Notes under the pieces: generated by a model
Told to the model about the DNA's origin: nothing
Seen by the model: the letters and a program-made list of their open reading frames with translations, nothing else
Database searches by the model: none
Part shown: one piece after another, positions 37,648 to 44,880 of the stretch
Layout: each line of letters starts with the position of its first letter
Numbering within the stretch: the first letter of the stretch is position 1
DNA from: Methylophaga sulfidovorans
GTDB taxonomy: Bacteria; Pseudomonadota; Gammaproteobacteria; Nitrosococcales; Methylophagaceae
DNA: 60,895 bases
Assembly (NCBI RefSeq): GCF_900114205.1
Contig: NZ_FOSH01000019.1
Span: 1-60,895, forward strand
Direction: 5' to 3'
Translations under genes and position numbers: made by a program

Positions 37648-38271
37648 TTAAACATTTTTTTGAGGTTCAAGTAAGTTAGCTGCAGCCAGGATATTTTGAG
37701 CAAGTTGGCCGAGTCGCATGTTCTGATTCATGGCTGACGTTCGCATCAGGCTGTATGCTTCGTTCTCGGTGCATTTACGCTGCTCCATAATAAGCCCTTT
37801 TGCCCTATCAATAATTTTTCTGTCAGCCAATGATGTTTTTAAATCTTTCAGCTGTTTTTGCATATTCTGCACTTGCTTAAACCGGGCTATGGCAGTGCGT
37901 AAAATGGCGTGAATTCTATTCTCATGAAAACCATCAACGATATAGGCACTAACACCAGCTTCAATCGCTTCTTCAATCGCTTCATCTCGGTCATCATGGG
38001 TGAAGATCACAATCGGCAAAGGAAAGCGTTCATTAATGATCTTAAATTTACTCAACAACTGACTATCACTGGTATTCATAATGGCAATAATCAAGTCAGG
38101 CTCGATAGTCCATTTCAGATTGAGTAATTGTTGTAAATTGGTTGCTTCAAAAATAACCTTATAGTCGGTATTTTCAAAGACCTTTTGCAAGGTGTTCATA
38201 AACTCCGTAAATTCACTGATAACAACCGTGTTAATCGTTTTAGTGACTGTTTTCATAGCAGCATTGCTCAT
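37648..38271 (-). CDS. ANTAR-domain RNA-binding antiterminator (NasT-like)
   Basis: A 207-residue protein with an N-terminal receiver-like domain (about 12-130) and a C-terminal ANTAR domain (about 140-200; DRKIIDRAKGLIMEQRKCTENEAYSLMRTSAM). ANTAR proteins bind paired hexaloop hairpins in mRNA leaders and prevent termination, most often of nitrate or other nitrogen genes. At the position of the phospho-acceptor Asp the sequence reads PDLIIAIMN, so the receiver is probably not phosphorylated and must be controlled otherwise. Its ATG overlaps the stop codon of the upstream NIT-like gene (ATGA), implying coupled synthesis with that sensor. Confidence 0.88.
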   Translation of the reverse strand: MSNAAMKTVTKTINTVVISEFTEFMNTLQKVFENTDYKVIFEATNLQQLLNLKWTIEPDLIIAIMNTSDSQLLSKFKIINERFPLPIVIFTHDDRDEAIEEAIEAGVSAYIVDGFHENRIHAILRTAIARFKQVQNMQKQLKDLKTSLADRKIIDRAKGLIMEQRKCTENEAYSLMRTSAMNQNMRLGQLAQNILAAANLLEPQKNV

Positions 38272-39131
38272 ATTATTCGTGTCTGTTGTCGGGAGGCATA
38301 CTGAATAACGATGCTGAAAATCTTAAGCACTTCATCAATTGCCCGGGTAGAAAGGGTAAAGTATTCATGACTATCAAGCTTCAGCTGACCATGCTGAAGC
38401 ACACGTTTATCAACCATATTTAACAGAGCATCAACCTGCTGCTGGATAGCCACAGATGATGTTGCCAATAATGACGTCAGGTCTTTATTTTTGATGCGAT
38501 TAATTTCAGAAAGTAGTCGTTCTGAGGAAGTTCTAACTGAGATACGTAAAAACTCAAGAAGAACTTTGTCAGCCGCTAAACATAGTCCTCTGGCACAAAC
38601 ACCAGAACCAATGGTGCGGGTATAACCAAGAGTTTCAGCCGCACGCAGGGTATCAAGACATATCTCGGAAACATGGGTATATGAATCCAGCATTAAGCGA
38701 TGAATGTCATATGCCCTCATAACATCATCCAGCAGCATCAGTTGACCATCAATCATAAGACTATGTTGTCTGACGATATTTTGTGCAGGAAGATCATTAT
38801 CCAGAGCATGCTTTTTGAGTTTTGGCCAGTGTTCAGCAAATGATGACCACTGTGGGAATTCAGCTAATGATGAACTCACATCATTATTGATAAGACTATC
38901 AATATCTGCTTGTAAATCAGTTAATTGTGGTAACAACTTAGCATTACCTTGCATATAGGCATTCGTTGTACCACGATGCTTTTGGCAGCGATCAATAATT
39001 AGTTTCAAGTGACTGGTCAGCAAAATACCTTGTTTTATTTTCTGCTTCTGCTGCAAATGACGAGACAGAAGTTTATAAATTACCAGCACTATGCATGTGA
39101 CAACTACGCCACTTATTATCATTGGATACAT
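38268..39131 (-). CDS. Membrane-anchored NIT-like nitrate/nitrite sensor
   Basis: A 287-residue protein with one N-terminal membrane anchor (IISGVVVTCIVLVIYKLL, about 4-21) followed by basic residues, suggesting the helical body is cytoplasmic. The body resembles the NIT (nitrate- and nitrite-sensing) domain: DRCQKHRGTTNAYMQGN corresponds to the conserved Gln-(Lys/Glu)-x-Arg-Gly motif, and a second four-helix half follows (ETLGYTRTIGSGVCARG). Family assignment is by pattern and moderate. The ATG has GGAG seven bases upstream. It follows a 37-codon membrane peptide gene by 34 nt and overlaps the ANTAR gene by 4 nt. In Klebsiella NasR, NIT and ANTAR are one protein; here they are two. Confidence 0.72.
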   Translation of the reverse strand: MYPMIISGVVVTCIVLVIYKLLSRHLQQKQKIKQGILLTSHLKLIIDRCQKHRGTTNAYMQGNAKLLPQLTDLQADIDSLINNDVSSSLAEFPQWSSFAEHWPKLKKHALDNDLPAQNIVRQHSLMIDGQLMLLDDVMRAYDIHRLMLDSYTHVSEICLDTLRAAETLGYTRTIGSGVCARGLCLAADKVLLEFLRISVRTSSERLLSEINRIKNKDLTSLLATSSVAIQQQVDALLNMVDKRVLQHGQLKLDSHEYFTLSTRAIDEVLKIFSIVIQYASRQQTRII

Positions 39132-39165
39132 CTTTGTTCTCCAGTGAAACTCGATCAGACCTGAT

Positions 39166-39279
39166 TCATTCCCAAGTCGCTAAATATCCAGCCAAAATCC
39201 CTAGAGGCGAAATCATCACCATAAAAACTAATTTCACTAGTTCTTTTACTGCCATCATTAAATCAACGAAATACCCCAT
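39166..39279 (-). CDS. Small membrane peptide (37 aa), first gene of a sigma-54 unit
   Basis: ATG 39279 is preceded by GGAG six bases upstream and opens a 37-codon frame. The peptide starts MGYFVDLMMAVKELVKLVF and ends PLGILAGYLATWE. It has one hydrophobic segment (about 18-33) after an amphipathic helix with a VKELVKLVF face. I recognise no family. It lies about 28 nt after the predicted sigma-54 transcription start and 34 nt before the NIT-like gene, so it is probably co-expressed with that sensor. It may help anchor or modulate it, or be a leader peptide. The upstream-extended frame (to 39375) lacks a ribosome site. Confidence 0.6.
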   Translation of the reverse strand: MGYFVDLMMAVKELVKLVFMVMISPLGILAGYLATWE

Positions 39280-39317
39280 AACATGCTCCTTGCAGTATTG
39301 GACGACAATCACAATTC

Positions 39318-39334
39318 TGCATAAGCTATGCCAA
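39318..39334 (-). promoter_or_regulatory. Sigma-54 (-24/-12) promoter
   Basis: The minus strand reads TTGGCATAGCTTATGCA, matching YTGGCACGNNNNTTGCW with the invariant GG and GC exactly 10 bp apart. The transcription start would be near 39307, 28 nt before the 37-codon gene. The site is partly palindromic (GCATA-AGC-TATGC), a caution. Together with an NtrC-like and an IHF-like site upstream it forms a textbook nitrogen-regulated arrangement. Confidence 0.65.
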
Positions 39335-39369
39335 AAAAAATACATATTTAAATACAACAACTTAAATTG

Positions 39370-39434
39370 AATCAATAATTTTCGACTGCTTCAAAATGGC
39401 GTTAGGGAGATTACTATTGAACAATTGTGGTGCA
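39370..39434 (-). promoter_or_regulatory. NtrC-like enhancer site and IHF-like site
   Basis: On the minus strand 39434-39418 reads TGCACC-ACAAT-TGTTCA, 10 of 12 matches to the NtrC consensus TGCACC-N5-GGTGCA, centred near -119 from the predicted start. Between it and the promoter, 39370-39382 (plus strand AATCAATAATTTT) fits the IHF consensus WATCARNNNNTTR except the last base. Enhancer, bend and sigma-54 promoter are thus in the expected order. Confidence 0.5.
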
Positions 39435-39445
39435 GATTTAACAGA

Positions 39446-39471
39446 TAAAAAAAAGCCGGGCATTGCCCGGC
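39446..39471 (-). terminator. Terminator of the alginate-export-like porin gene
   Basis: On the minus strand GCCGGGCAATGCCCGGC is followed by nine T. It is a strong intrinsic terminator 18 nt after the porin stop codon, isolating it from the nitrogen-sensor unit downstream. Confidence 0.93.
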
Positions 39472-39488
39472 AAACTGAGGAGAATGAT

Positions 39489-40742
39489 TTAGAACTTGAC
39501 CTGTCCATATAACCAAAATTTATCAGTATCAGCACCACCTAACTCTTTATCTGCATTGTAATCAGCATAGGAGATACCCAGCGTGTAGTGTTGCATAAAG
39601 GTTTTTTGCAGCATCACATCGAATTCATTACCGGCATCAAGGCTACCTTTGTCTGTTTCAAAATCGTGGTACACAGCAATCAATTTAGCGCCTGCCACAT
39701 TACCGACCACTGTGAAATAGATGTCCTTCAGTCCTTGAGCAGGTGTTGACAGGAACATATCTGCCCAACCTTGGAACGCGTGATTTGTGCCCAGAGGAGT
39801 TTTGAAGCTGTACTGACCATCACCTTCCAGAACTTCATAAGATAGCTTAGCTAACCAACCTTGATATTTGCCACCTAATTCCAGCAAGTAATAATCTTGT
39901 GGATCCATTTTGCCATCGGCATATTCATGTTGCGTTGCATACTCTGCAGTATAAATTGCCGTTACATTTTCATTGATAGGCTTGGCACCTGATAATCTCA
40001 AACCATAGGTTGCCGTTGAATTAGGATTATCTTTAGCCGCATCTTCATAGTCCAGCAAATAACTGTAGGCTTCTAATTTTCCAACAGACCAGCCTGTGTA
40101 TTGAACATTAAATAAGTGACTATCCATATCAATCACACCATCATCGATAAGGCCTGCAGTAAGATCATCACCGAAGATGGTGTTCACTTTATTGATATAG
40201 GCATAACTCAATTTGAGATCTTTAATTGAGGTATTACTTAGACTGACGGCATCAAATGATTGATGGTTTTGACGCCAGAGCACATTACCAATAAAACGAT
40301 GAAATGGTGCATCACGATAGGTCAGCTCTTGTCGTCCTAGTTTCACTTCTGTATCAAAACCGTTATAACTCAGGTAAGCCTGATTCACTTCTGTACCATT
40401 CGGATCGGCTATAACCGAGTATTTCTTAACTGCTGTTTGTGGGTACTCTTCATAATTACCGCCTAAATCCGACACATCTTCCAGTTCCAGAAAGGCACCA
40501 AAGCCATGAAAATCGCCGGTCTTATAACCTAAGGTTGTCCGTAAAGTCACCGCATCTGCATCTTTTAGTGCATTATCCTGCTCAACAGACTCATAGCGTA
40601 AACGGGCAGAAAAACTGACTTTTCCTCCAGTTAAAGCCTCATAAAAGCTGTCCTCGGCCATTACTGTGCCAGGTAGCAAAGCAACACTCATAACCCCTGA
40701 GCTGAGTAATGACATTAGGTTTAGAGTTTTTCGTTTTAGCAT
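39489..40742 (-). CDS. Outer-membrane beta-barrel porin (alginate-export family-like)
   Basis: A 417-residue exported protein with a signal peptide (SSGVMSVALLPGTVMA, cleavage before EDSFYEAL) and a chain of alternating beta-strands such as VSFSARLRYESVEQD, TLGYKTGDFHGFGAFLELEDV and EVKLGRQELTYRDAPFHRFIG, ending in the barrel signature YGQVKF with terminal Phe. The pattern matches the Alginate_exp family of single-barrel porins (AlgE-like). In non-alginate organisms such proteins carry varied small solutes, so substrate is unknown. The 40743-40992 gap upstream must contain its promoter. Its own terminator follows. Confidence 0.82.
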   Translation of the reverse strand: MLKRKTLNLMSLLSSGVMSVALLPGTVMAEDSFYEALTGGKVSFSARLRYESVEQDNALKDADAVTLRTTLGYKTGDFHGFGAFLELEDVSDLGGNYEEYPQTAVKKYSVIADPNGTEVNQAYLSYNGFDTEVKLGRQELTYRDAPFHRFIGNVLWRQNHQSFDAVSLSNTSIKDLKLSYAYINKVNTIFGDDLTAGLIDDGVIDMDSHLFNVQYTGWSVGKLEAYSYLLDYEDAAKDNPNSTATYGLRLSGAKPINENVTAIYTAEYATQHEYADGKMDPQDYYLLELGGKYQGWLAKLSYEVLEGDGQYSFKTPLGTNHAFQGWADMFLSTPAQGLKDIYFTVVGNVAGAKLIAVYHDFETDKGSLDAGNEFDVMLQKTFMQHYTLGISYADYNADKELGGADTDKFWLYGQVKF

Positions 40743-40951
40743 AATTTTTTCCTCTGCAAGCTATTCTTCAATGAATCAATGTCTTTAACATCAATATCGA
40801 CAAATCTAATCGTTTCAACAACTTCTTTGCAGGCAGACTTTCTTTTCAATAACAACTACTCATTATTAACGAGCGAGTAATTTTTCAGCCCCGGCACACG
40901 GGAACCGTAATTAGTGCCAGCTTTTAATTAAGTAGTTTAGACACTTATTTT

Positions 40952-40978
40952 TGCACCATTTTTTGGATCTATGCACCA
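40952..40978. repeat. Direct repeat TGCACCA x2, 20 bp apart, upstream of the porin gene
   Basis: TGCACCA occurs at 40952-40958 and again at 40972-40978, two helical turns apart, about 210-235 bp upstream of the porin ATG. It may be a regulator-binding pair. TGCACC is also an NtrC half-site, but no sigma-54 promoter with GG-N10-GC was found downstream. The rest of the 40743-40992 gap shows no gene. Confidence 0.4.
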
Positions 40979-40992
40979 CTTTGAGAACACAT

Positions 40993-41026
40993 AAAAAAAA
41001 GCCCTTCATCAGAAGGGCTTTTTTTA
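40993..41026 (-). terminator. Rho-independent terminator
   Basis: GCCCTTC (41001-41007), loop ATCA, GAAGGGC (41012-41018), flanked by A and T runs so that it can act in both directions. It lies 20 nt after the stop codon of the SnoaL-like gene. Confidence 0.92.
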
Positions 41027-41046
41027 GTCAAACTTGCAGACAGTGT

Positions 41047-41493
41047 TTAAGGTTGCATATTCCAGATATGTGATTGGATTAGCCATGAACCATCTTCTGT
41101 TTTAACCAGAACCAACGATAAAACACCGCCAAAACTTATTTTCTCGCCATTAGAATCTTTTCCATCTGCATGCCAGTAACCAACTTGTGTTATCTGATCG
41201 TCAGTTGAATAAATGGCATCTGTTTCAATTTGGTGATTGGTCACACCATTATCAACAAAACTTTGAAACAACTGTGCAACAGCATCTCTACCTTTTAATA
41301 TAGCGCCATTGCCCGGTGACAAGGTTGCATCATTTTTATATAACTGTTTCAAACTATCGACATCGCCTGCATTAAACGCTTTATTCCATTGCCCATTAGC
41401 AAACTCAATCTGATTCTTTACCGATAGCTCTTCAGCCATCACAGAAAATTGCACAGAAAACATACTGAACATAAAAACTAAAAACTTTTTCAT
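41047..41493 (-). CDS. Exported SnoaL/NTF2-like protein (DUF4440 type)
   Basis: A 148-residue protein with a signal peptide (FLVFMFSMFSVQFSVMA, cleavage before EELSV) and a single NTF2-like cone fold: FANGQWNKAFNAGDVDSLKQLY, then GRDAVAQLFQSFVDNGV, VGYWHADGKDSNGE and WLIQSHIWNMQP. Such periplasmic proteins are usually small-molecule binders or enzymes of unknown substrate. It has its own terminator and lies 52 nt downstream of the MarR gene on the same strand, so they may be co-transcribed. Confidence 0.82.
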   Translation of the reverse strand: MKKFLVFMFSMFSVQFSVMAEELSVKNQIEFANGQWNKAFNAGDVDSLKQLYKNDATLSPGNGAILKGRDAVAQLFQSFVDNGVTNHQIETDAIYSTDDQITQVGYWHADGKDSNGEKISFGGVLSLVLVKTEDGSWLIQSHIWNMQP

Positions 41494-41545
41494 TACACAC
41501 TCCTCATTAAATTTAGTGTTACCTATTGCTTAGCTGCTTTAACGT

Positions 41546-42049
41546 TCAATCAAAAATCGTTAAATTTTGCTTTAACTTTGCCAGCACATTCATTAATGCC
41601 TCGCCTTCTTCTTTATCTATCGCGGACATCAATTGTCCCAAACGCTGATAATAATCAGGCATGACATCATCTAATTTTTGCTGACCTTGCTTGGTAAGTT
41701 TGATTTGTGTTTGCCGTTTATCTTTTTCATCGACAATACGCTTTATTAATCCCTCTCGCGCCAGACCATCTAACAGGCCTGTCATCGTCGCTCGGCTTAC
41801 CCCAGATTGTTCAGCTAACTTTGAAGGTGAAGACATAAAGTTATCTTCACGCATAAGTAGAATTAACACCCACCAGCGCCCCTGGAGTAAATCATGGCGT
41901 CTCAAAAACTTATCTAAGCCGAGAGAAAGCTCAGACGCTACCCCTAAAAGATGTAGAAACTGCATCACTGCATTGATATCTACTTCAGGGTAGCGGGAAG
42001 CAAATTTTTCTAATATTGCCTTATCTGGCAGGTCTTTAAGTTGAAGCAT
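41546..42049 (-). CDS. MarR-family transcriptional regulator
   Basis: A 167-residue winged-helix regulator. Visible are the DNA-binding core SSPSKLAEQSGVSRATMTGLLDGLAREGLIKR, the wing with DEKDKRQTQIKLTKQGQQ and N- and C-terminal dimerisation helices (KFLRRHDLLQGRWWVLILL). MarR proteins usually repress adjacent genes and release DNA on binding phenolic or oxidising ligands. Adjacent targets could be the SnoaL-like gene downstream or the divergent PepSY gene. No clear palindrome for it was identified in 42050-42164. Confidence 0.9.
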   Translation of the reverse strand: MLQLKDLPDKAILEKFASRYPEVDINAVMQFLHLLGVASELSLGLDKFLRRHDLLQGRWWVLILLMREDNFMSSPSKLAEQSGVSRATMTGLLDGLAREGLIKRIVDEKDKRQTQIKLTKQGQQKLDDVMPDYYQRLGQLMSAIDKEEGEALMNVLAKLKQNLTIFD

Positions 42050-42091
42050 AACGCATTATAGTTAGCTTCCTAATTTTTAGTAAACCTTTAT

Positions 42092-42117
42092 CTTAAATAA
42101 ATTCAGCTTGGTTTAAG
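42092..42117 (+). promoter_or_regulatory. TTAA-repeat operator candidate upstream of the first PepSY gene
   Basis: CTTAAA (42092-42097) and TTGGTTTAAG (42108-42117) place two TTAA cores 20 bp apart. A -10-like TAGTAT (42128-42133) follows at the right distance for the second element to overlap the -35 region. The same TTGGTTTAAG recurs upstream of the second PepSY gene at 44855-44864. It is a likely binding site for the response regulator encoded between them. Confidence 0.5.
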
Positions 42118-42164
42118 CTACGCCTCCTAGTATGTGACCCGTACCTCAACAAAAGGAGCACAAA

Positions 42165-42491
42165 ATGAAAAACGTAAAAACAATTGGCTTAATTGGTGCG
42201 GCAACAATGATGATGCAAATGGGTGTTGCTCATGCGGATTTAGATGCTGATGATATGCGTGAAATCAGAAAAATCTCTGAAGGTTTTGGCTTAATCTCTT
42301 TAGAAGAAGCAGAAGCTAAAGCGCTTGAAGCCAAACCCGGTATTGTAGAAGATGCCGATTTGGAAGACCGCGCCTTTGATAAAGGTTGGGATTATGAATT
42401 TGAGATTGTTGACGCCGATGGTGGCGAGTGGGAAGTCCTAATCGACGCCAAAACTGGTGAAGTTCGTAAAACAACTAAAGACTGGTTCTAA
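42165..42491 (+). CDS. Exported PepSY-domain protein
   Basis: A 108-residue periplasmic protein with a signal peptide (TMMMQMGVAHA) and a PepSY-type C-terminal half: SLEEAEAKALEAKPGIVED then WDYEFEIVDADGGEWEVLIDAKTGEVRK. PepSY domains bind and inhibit proteases or act as sensors, often next to two-component systems. It is convergent with the histidine kinase gene, whose last 4 nt overlap its end. A strong AAAGGAG ribosome site precedes the ATG. It is a paralogue in kind of the protein at 44487-44804. Confidence 0.85.
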   Translation: MKNVKTIGLIGAATMMMQMGVAHADLDADDMREIRKISEGFGLISLEEAEAKALEAKPGIVEDADLEDRAFDKGWDYEFEIVDADGGEWEVLIDAKTGEVRKTTKDWF

Positions 42492-43822
42492 TCAGCTACT
42501 GAGGCCTGCAGGTGAATATCCACCTGCAGGCCTCCCCATTTCTGGGATTGAGTAAACTGCATATTACCGTCATAGCTTTCAACAATATCAAATACGATTG
42601 CCAACCCTAAGCCACTTCCAGGCGTTGACTCATCAGCCCGAAAACCACGTTGCGTCAAAGCTGACAAGTCATTATCGGGGCACCCAGGCCCATCATCTAT
42701 CACCCGGATAACAATTCCTTCATCACTATAAATCTGTAATTCCACTTGGCTTTGGCACCACTTACAGGCGTTATCCATGATATTTCCCAGCAGTTCCAGC
42801 AAATCTTCTCGGTCACCATGAAAACGCAGTTGTTTGTCTACCTGGCAGGTAATAGTCAGCTGCTTATCCTGATAAATACGTTTTAATGTATCAGCCAGAC
42901 TCGTCACTAATTCATGAATATCAACACCTCTTCCAGGCAATGTTAAACCTGACACACGAGCGCGTTTTAATTCACGATCTATAATTTGCCTGATTTCCTG
43001 GGTCTGCTTATAGATTTCCGTCTTTGTCACAGCGTCGTTCTGCAGCTCATCACTGTCGGCGATCTGGTTTAATAAGGTTAATTGTGTTTTTAAGCGATGA
43101 GCCAGATTGCCTAACGACTGTCTTGAGCGACGCGTTTTTATCACCATACTGGCCATCAAGCGATTTAATTCCACCAGCAATGGCCGGATTTCATCAGGGG
43201 CCTGCTCATCAATTTTCTCAATATCGCCCTGCCCCAACAGTTTTAATTCATTCTTGGCTTTATTCAGTGGTCTCAATGCACGTCTGACAATCCAAAACTG
43301 CAGCCCCAATAAAGCTAAAACGCCAAGTAGTGATAAGGTCGTAAATGTCCATTGGAAATGGGCTTTATCTTCCAACATCCAGGCAATATCTTCAGCTACA
43401 GTAATCGTCACTTGCTGACCCTGCTTCAGATAGCCCGCAGAGACAGCCATTAAAGGTTGCTGTCCCGGCCCTTCCAGATAAAGAGTAGCTTTTTCTCCAA
43501 CATTTAAGGCCGGTGTAGATAAATCAAAATCCCACAAAGATCGGGAGAACAGTTGCTGCTGAGGTGTTTGAATAGAAAAGTACAGACCGGAGAATGCCCG
43601 CTGATAGCTGCTGCTCAACCGGCGATCATCCAGCAGGATTTCCCCATCAGCATTAATATGGATATGAGCAACTAAGGTTTGGGTTTCTTCCTGCAGGCGG
43701 GTAATAACTTGTTTTTCGATCAAACGATCGATGGTGAAGGTAAGCCATAGCCATTGTCCTATCAACAGAGCAGCTAAAAAAATAGCTAAGCCAATTGATA
43801 AACGGCTACGTACTGATCGCAT
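42488..43822 (-). CDS. Sensor histidine kinase (PhoQ/QseC-like)
   Basis: A 444-residue inner-membrane kinase with two membrane segments (SIGLAIFLAALLIGQWLWL and FTTLSLLGVLALLGLQFWI) around a periplasmic sensor of about 130 residues, a HAMP-like linker, a dimerisation helix GNLAHRLKTQLTLLNQ carrying the phospho-acceptor His, and an ATPase domain (NIMDNACKW N-box, VIDDGPGCPDN, GSGLGLAIVF). The usual Pro after His (HxxxxP) is Gln. Its ATG shares one base with the stop of the response regulator gene (TAATG). It probably responds to cations, peptides or envelope state, which is inference. Confidence 0.92.
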   Translation of the reverse strand: MRSVRSRLSIGLAIFLAALLIGQWLWLTFTIDRLIEKQVITRLQEETQTLVAHIHINADGEILLDDRRLSSSYQRAFSGLYFSIQTPQQQLFSRSLWDFDLSTPALNVGEKATLYLEGPGQQPLMAVSAGYLKQGQQVTITVAEDIAWMLEDKAHFQWTFTTLSLLGVLALLGLQFWIVRRALRPLNKAKNELKLLGQGDIEKIDEQAPDEIRPLLVELNRLMASMVIKTRRSRQSLGNLAHRLKTQLTLLNQIADSDELQNDAVTKTEIYKQTQEIRQIIDRELKRARVSGLTLPGRGVDIHELVTSLADTLKRIYQDKQLTITCQVDKQLRFHGDREDLLELLGNIMDNACKWCQSQVELQIYSDEGIVIRVIDDGPGCPDNDLSALTQRGFRADESTPGSGLGLAIVFDIVESYDGNMQFTQSQKWGGLQVDIHLQASVAD

Positions 43823-44487
43823 TAGTCTGGCTGACCAAAAATATAGCCCTGGCCTCGTCGGGTGACAATCCAGTCAGCTCCGATTTTCTGACGTAATCGA
43901 TTCACATACACTTCCATCACATTACTGTCTTTATCACTATCCAGTTGATAGACATGCTCTGTTAATGTGGTTTTAGAAAGTAACTGCTTGGGATGCAGCA
44001 TAAAGTACCTTAACAGCTTAAATTCCGTGCCGGTCAGGCTGTGTTTATCACCGGTTTTTAATATCACGGCTTGTTCTGCTTCATCCAGAGATAAACCACC
44101 ATAACTAAGCTCACCCGGATTCTGACCAGAACAGCGTCGTAACACAGCATTAATCCGAACGATAAGTTCTTCGGTTTGAAAAGGTTTAGCAAGATAATCA
44201 TCTGCACCGGCTTTAAACCCCAGTACTTTATCTTCCCAGTCATCACGTGCAGTCAGAATAATCACTGGTACCGCATTGTCCTTGCTTCGCCAGGTTTCTA
44301 ACACGTCTAAACCTGGTTTTCCAGGTAATCCCAGATCCAATACAATCAGATCATAAGGCTCGATTTCACCCATGGCTTCGCCATCAATACCATCAGCAGA
44401 TAAATCTGTGGCAAAACCGGCTTTATTTAATGCTTGCTGTAGGTTCGGTCCTAATAAAGGATCATCTTCAACCAGTAACAAGCGCAT
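43822..44487 (-). CDS. OmpR/PhoB-type response regulator (QseB/PhoP-like)
   Basis: A 221-residue regulator with a receiver (LLVEDDPLLGPNLQQAL, phospho-acceptor in YDLIVLDLGLPGKPG, ARDDWEDKVLGFKAGADDYLAKPF) and a winged-helix DNA-binding domain (LTGTEFKLLRYFMLHPKQLLSKTTLTEHVY, DSNVMEVYVNRLRQKIG). It is encoded between a PepSY gene and the kinase, with single-base or TAATG overlaps at both ends, so the three are one transcription unit. Repeats TTAA upstream of both PepSY genes are its probable binding sites. Confidence 0.95.
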   Translation of the reverse strand: MRLLLVEDDPLLGPNLQQALNKAGFATDLSADGIDGEAMGEIEPYDLIVLDLGLPGKPGLDVLETWRSKDNAVPVIILTARDDWEDKVLGFKAGADDYLAKPFQTEELIVRINAVLRRCSGQNPGELSYGGLSLDEAEQAVILKTGDKHSLTGTEFKLLRYFMLHPKQLLSKTTLTEHVYQLDSDKDSNVMEVYVNRLRQKIGADWIVTRRGQGYIFGQPD

Positions 44488-44804
44488 TAATTATCCTCAT
44501 TTTCCAGCTCAACAAATTCACCTGTTTGAGCATCCAACTCCAATTCCCAGACCTGACCTTGTTCATCCAGAATCTCGAGTTCGTATATATAACGGCCATC
44601 ATCTTTTTCTAAATCAGTTTCAATGACCTGGCCGGGTTTTATTGCTTTTGCTTTTGTCAGGATTTCCTGAAGAGGCATAATTTTGCCCTCTTTCAGCAAT
44701 TGTCTGGCAACACTGGCACTTTCATCGGCTTGCACTAGCGATACAGCAAGCAGAGCACTCACGGAAACAAGTATGTATCTGAATATCGAGAGAGTACGTT
44801 TCAT
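44487..44804 (-). CDS. Exported PepSY-domain protein, first gene of the two-component operon
   Basis: A 105-residue periplasmic protein (from ATG 44804; an ATG three codons earlier at 44813 is also possible) with a signal peptide (ILVSVSALLAVSLVQA) and a PepSY-type end: LQEILTKAKAIKPGQVIE and YIYELEILDEQGQVWELELDAQTGEFVE. It is very acidic in its mature part. It precedes the response regulator with a TAATG overlap. A -10-like TATAAA at 44821-44816 would place transcription start close to the second ATG, so the mRNA may be nearly leaderless. A sensor-modulating role is inference. Confidence 0.82.
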   Translation of the reverse strand: MKRTLSIFRYILVSVSALLAVSLVQADESASVARQLLKEGKIMPLQEILTKAKAIKPGQVIETDLEKDDGRYIYELEILDEQGQVWELELDAQTGEFVELENEDN

Positions 44805-44822
44805 CGTATACATTATTTATAT

Positions 44823-44864
44823 GGTTTAAATAAGCTTAAGTGTAGAAATTCAAACTTAAACCAA
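44823..44864 (-). promoter_or_regulatory. TTAA-repeat operator candidate upstream of the PepSY-regulator-kinase operon
   Basis: On the minus strand TTGGTTTAAG (44864-44855), CTTAAG (44840-44835) and TTTAAA (44830-44825) place TTAA cores 20 and 10 bp apart, on one face of the helix. GGTTTAA/TTAAACC also form a 7-bp inverted repeat at the edges. PmrA/QseB-type regulators bind CTTAA direct repeats, so autoregulation is plausible. Confidence 0.5.
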
Positions 44865-44880
44865 ACTGAATAACGATGTC

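Noticed and set aside
40743..40930. Possible sigma-54 promoter (TGGCAC) upstream of the porin gene
   Set aside because: The minus strand has a perfect TGGCAC near 40918, but 10 bp downstream stands GG instead of the invariant GC, so the -12 element is missing.
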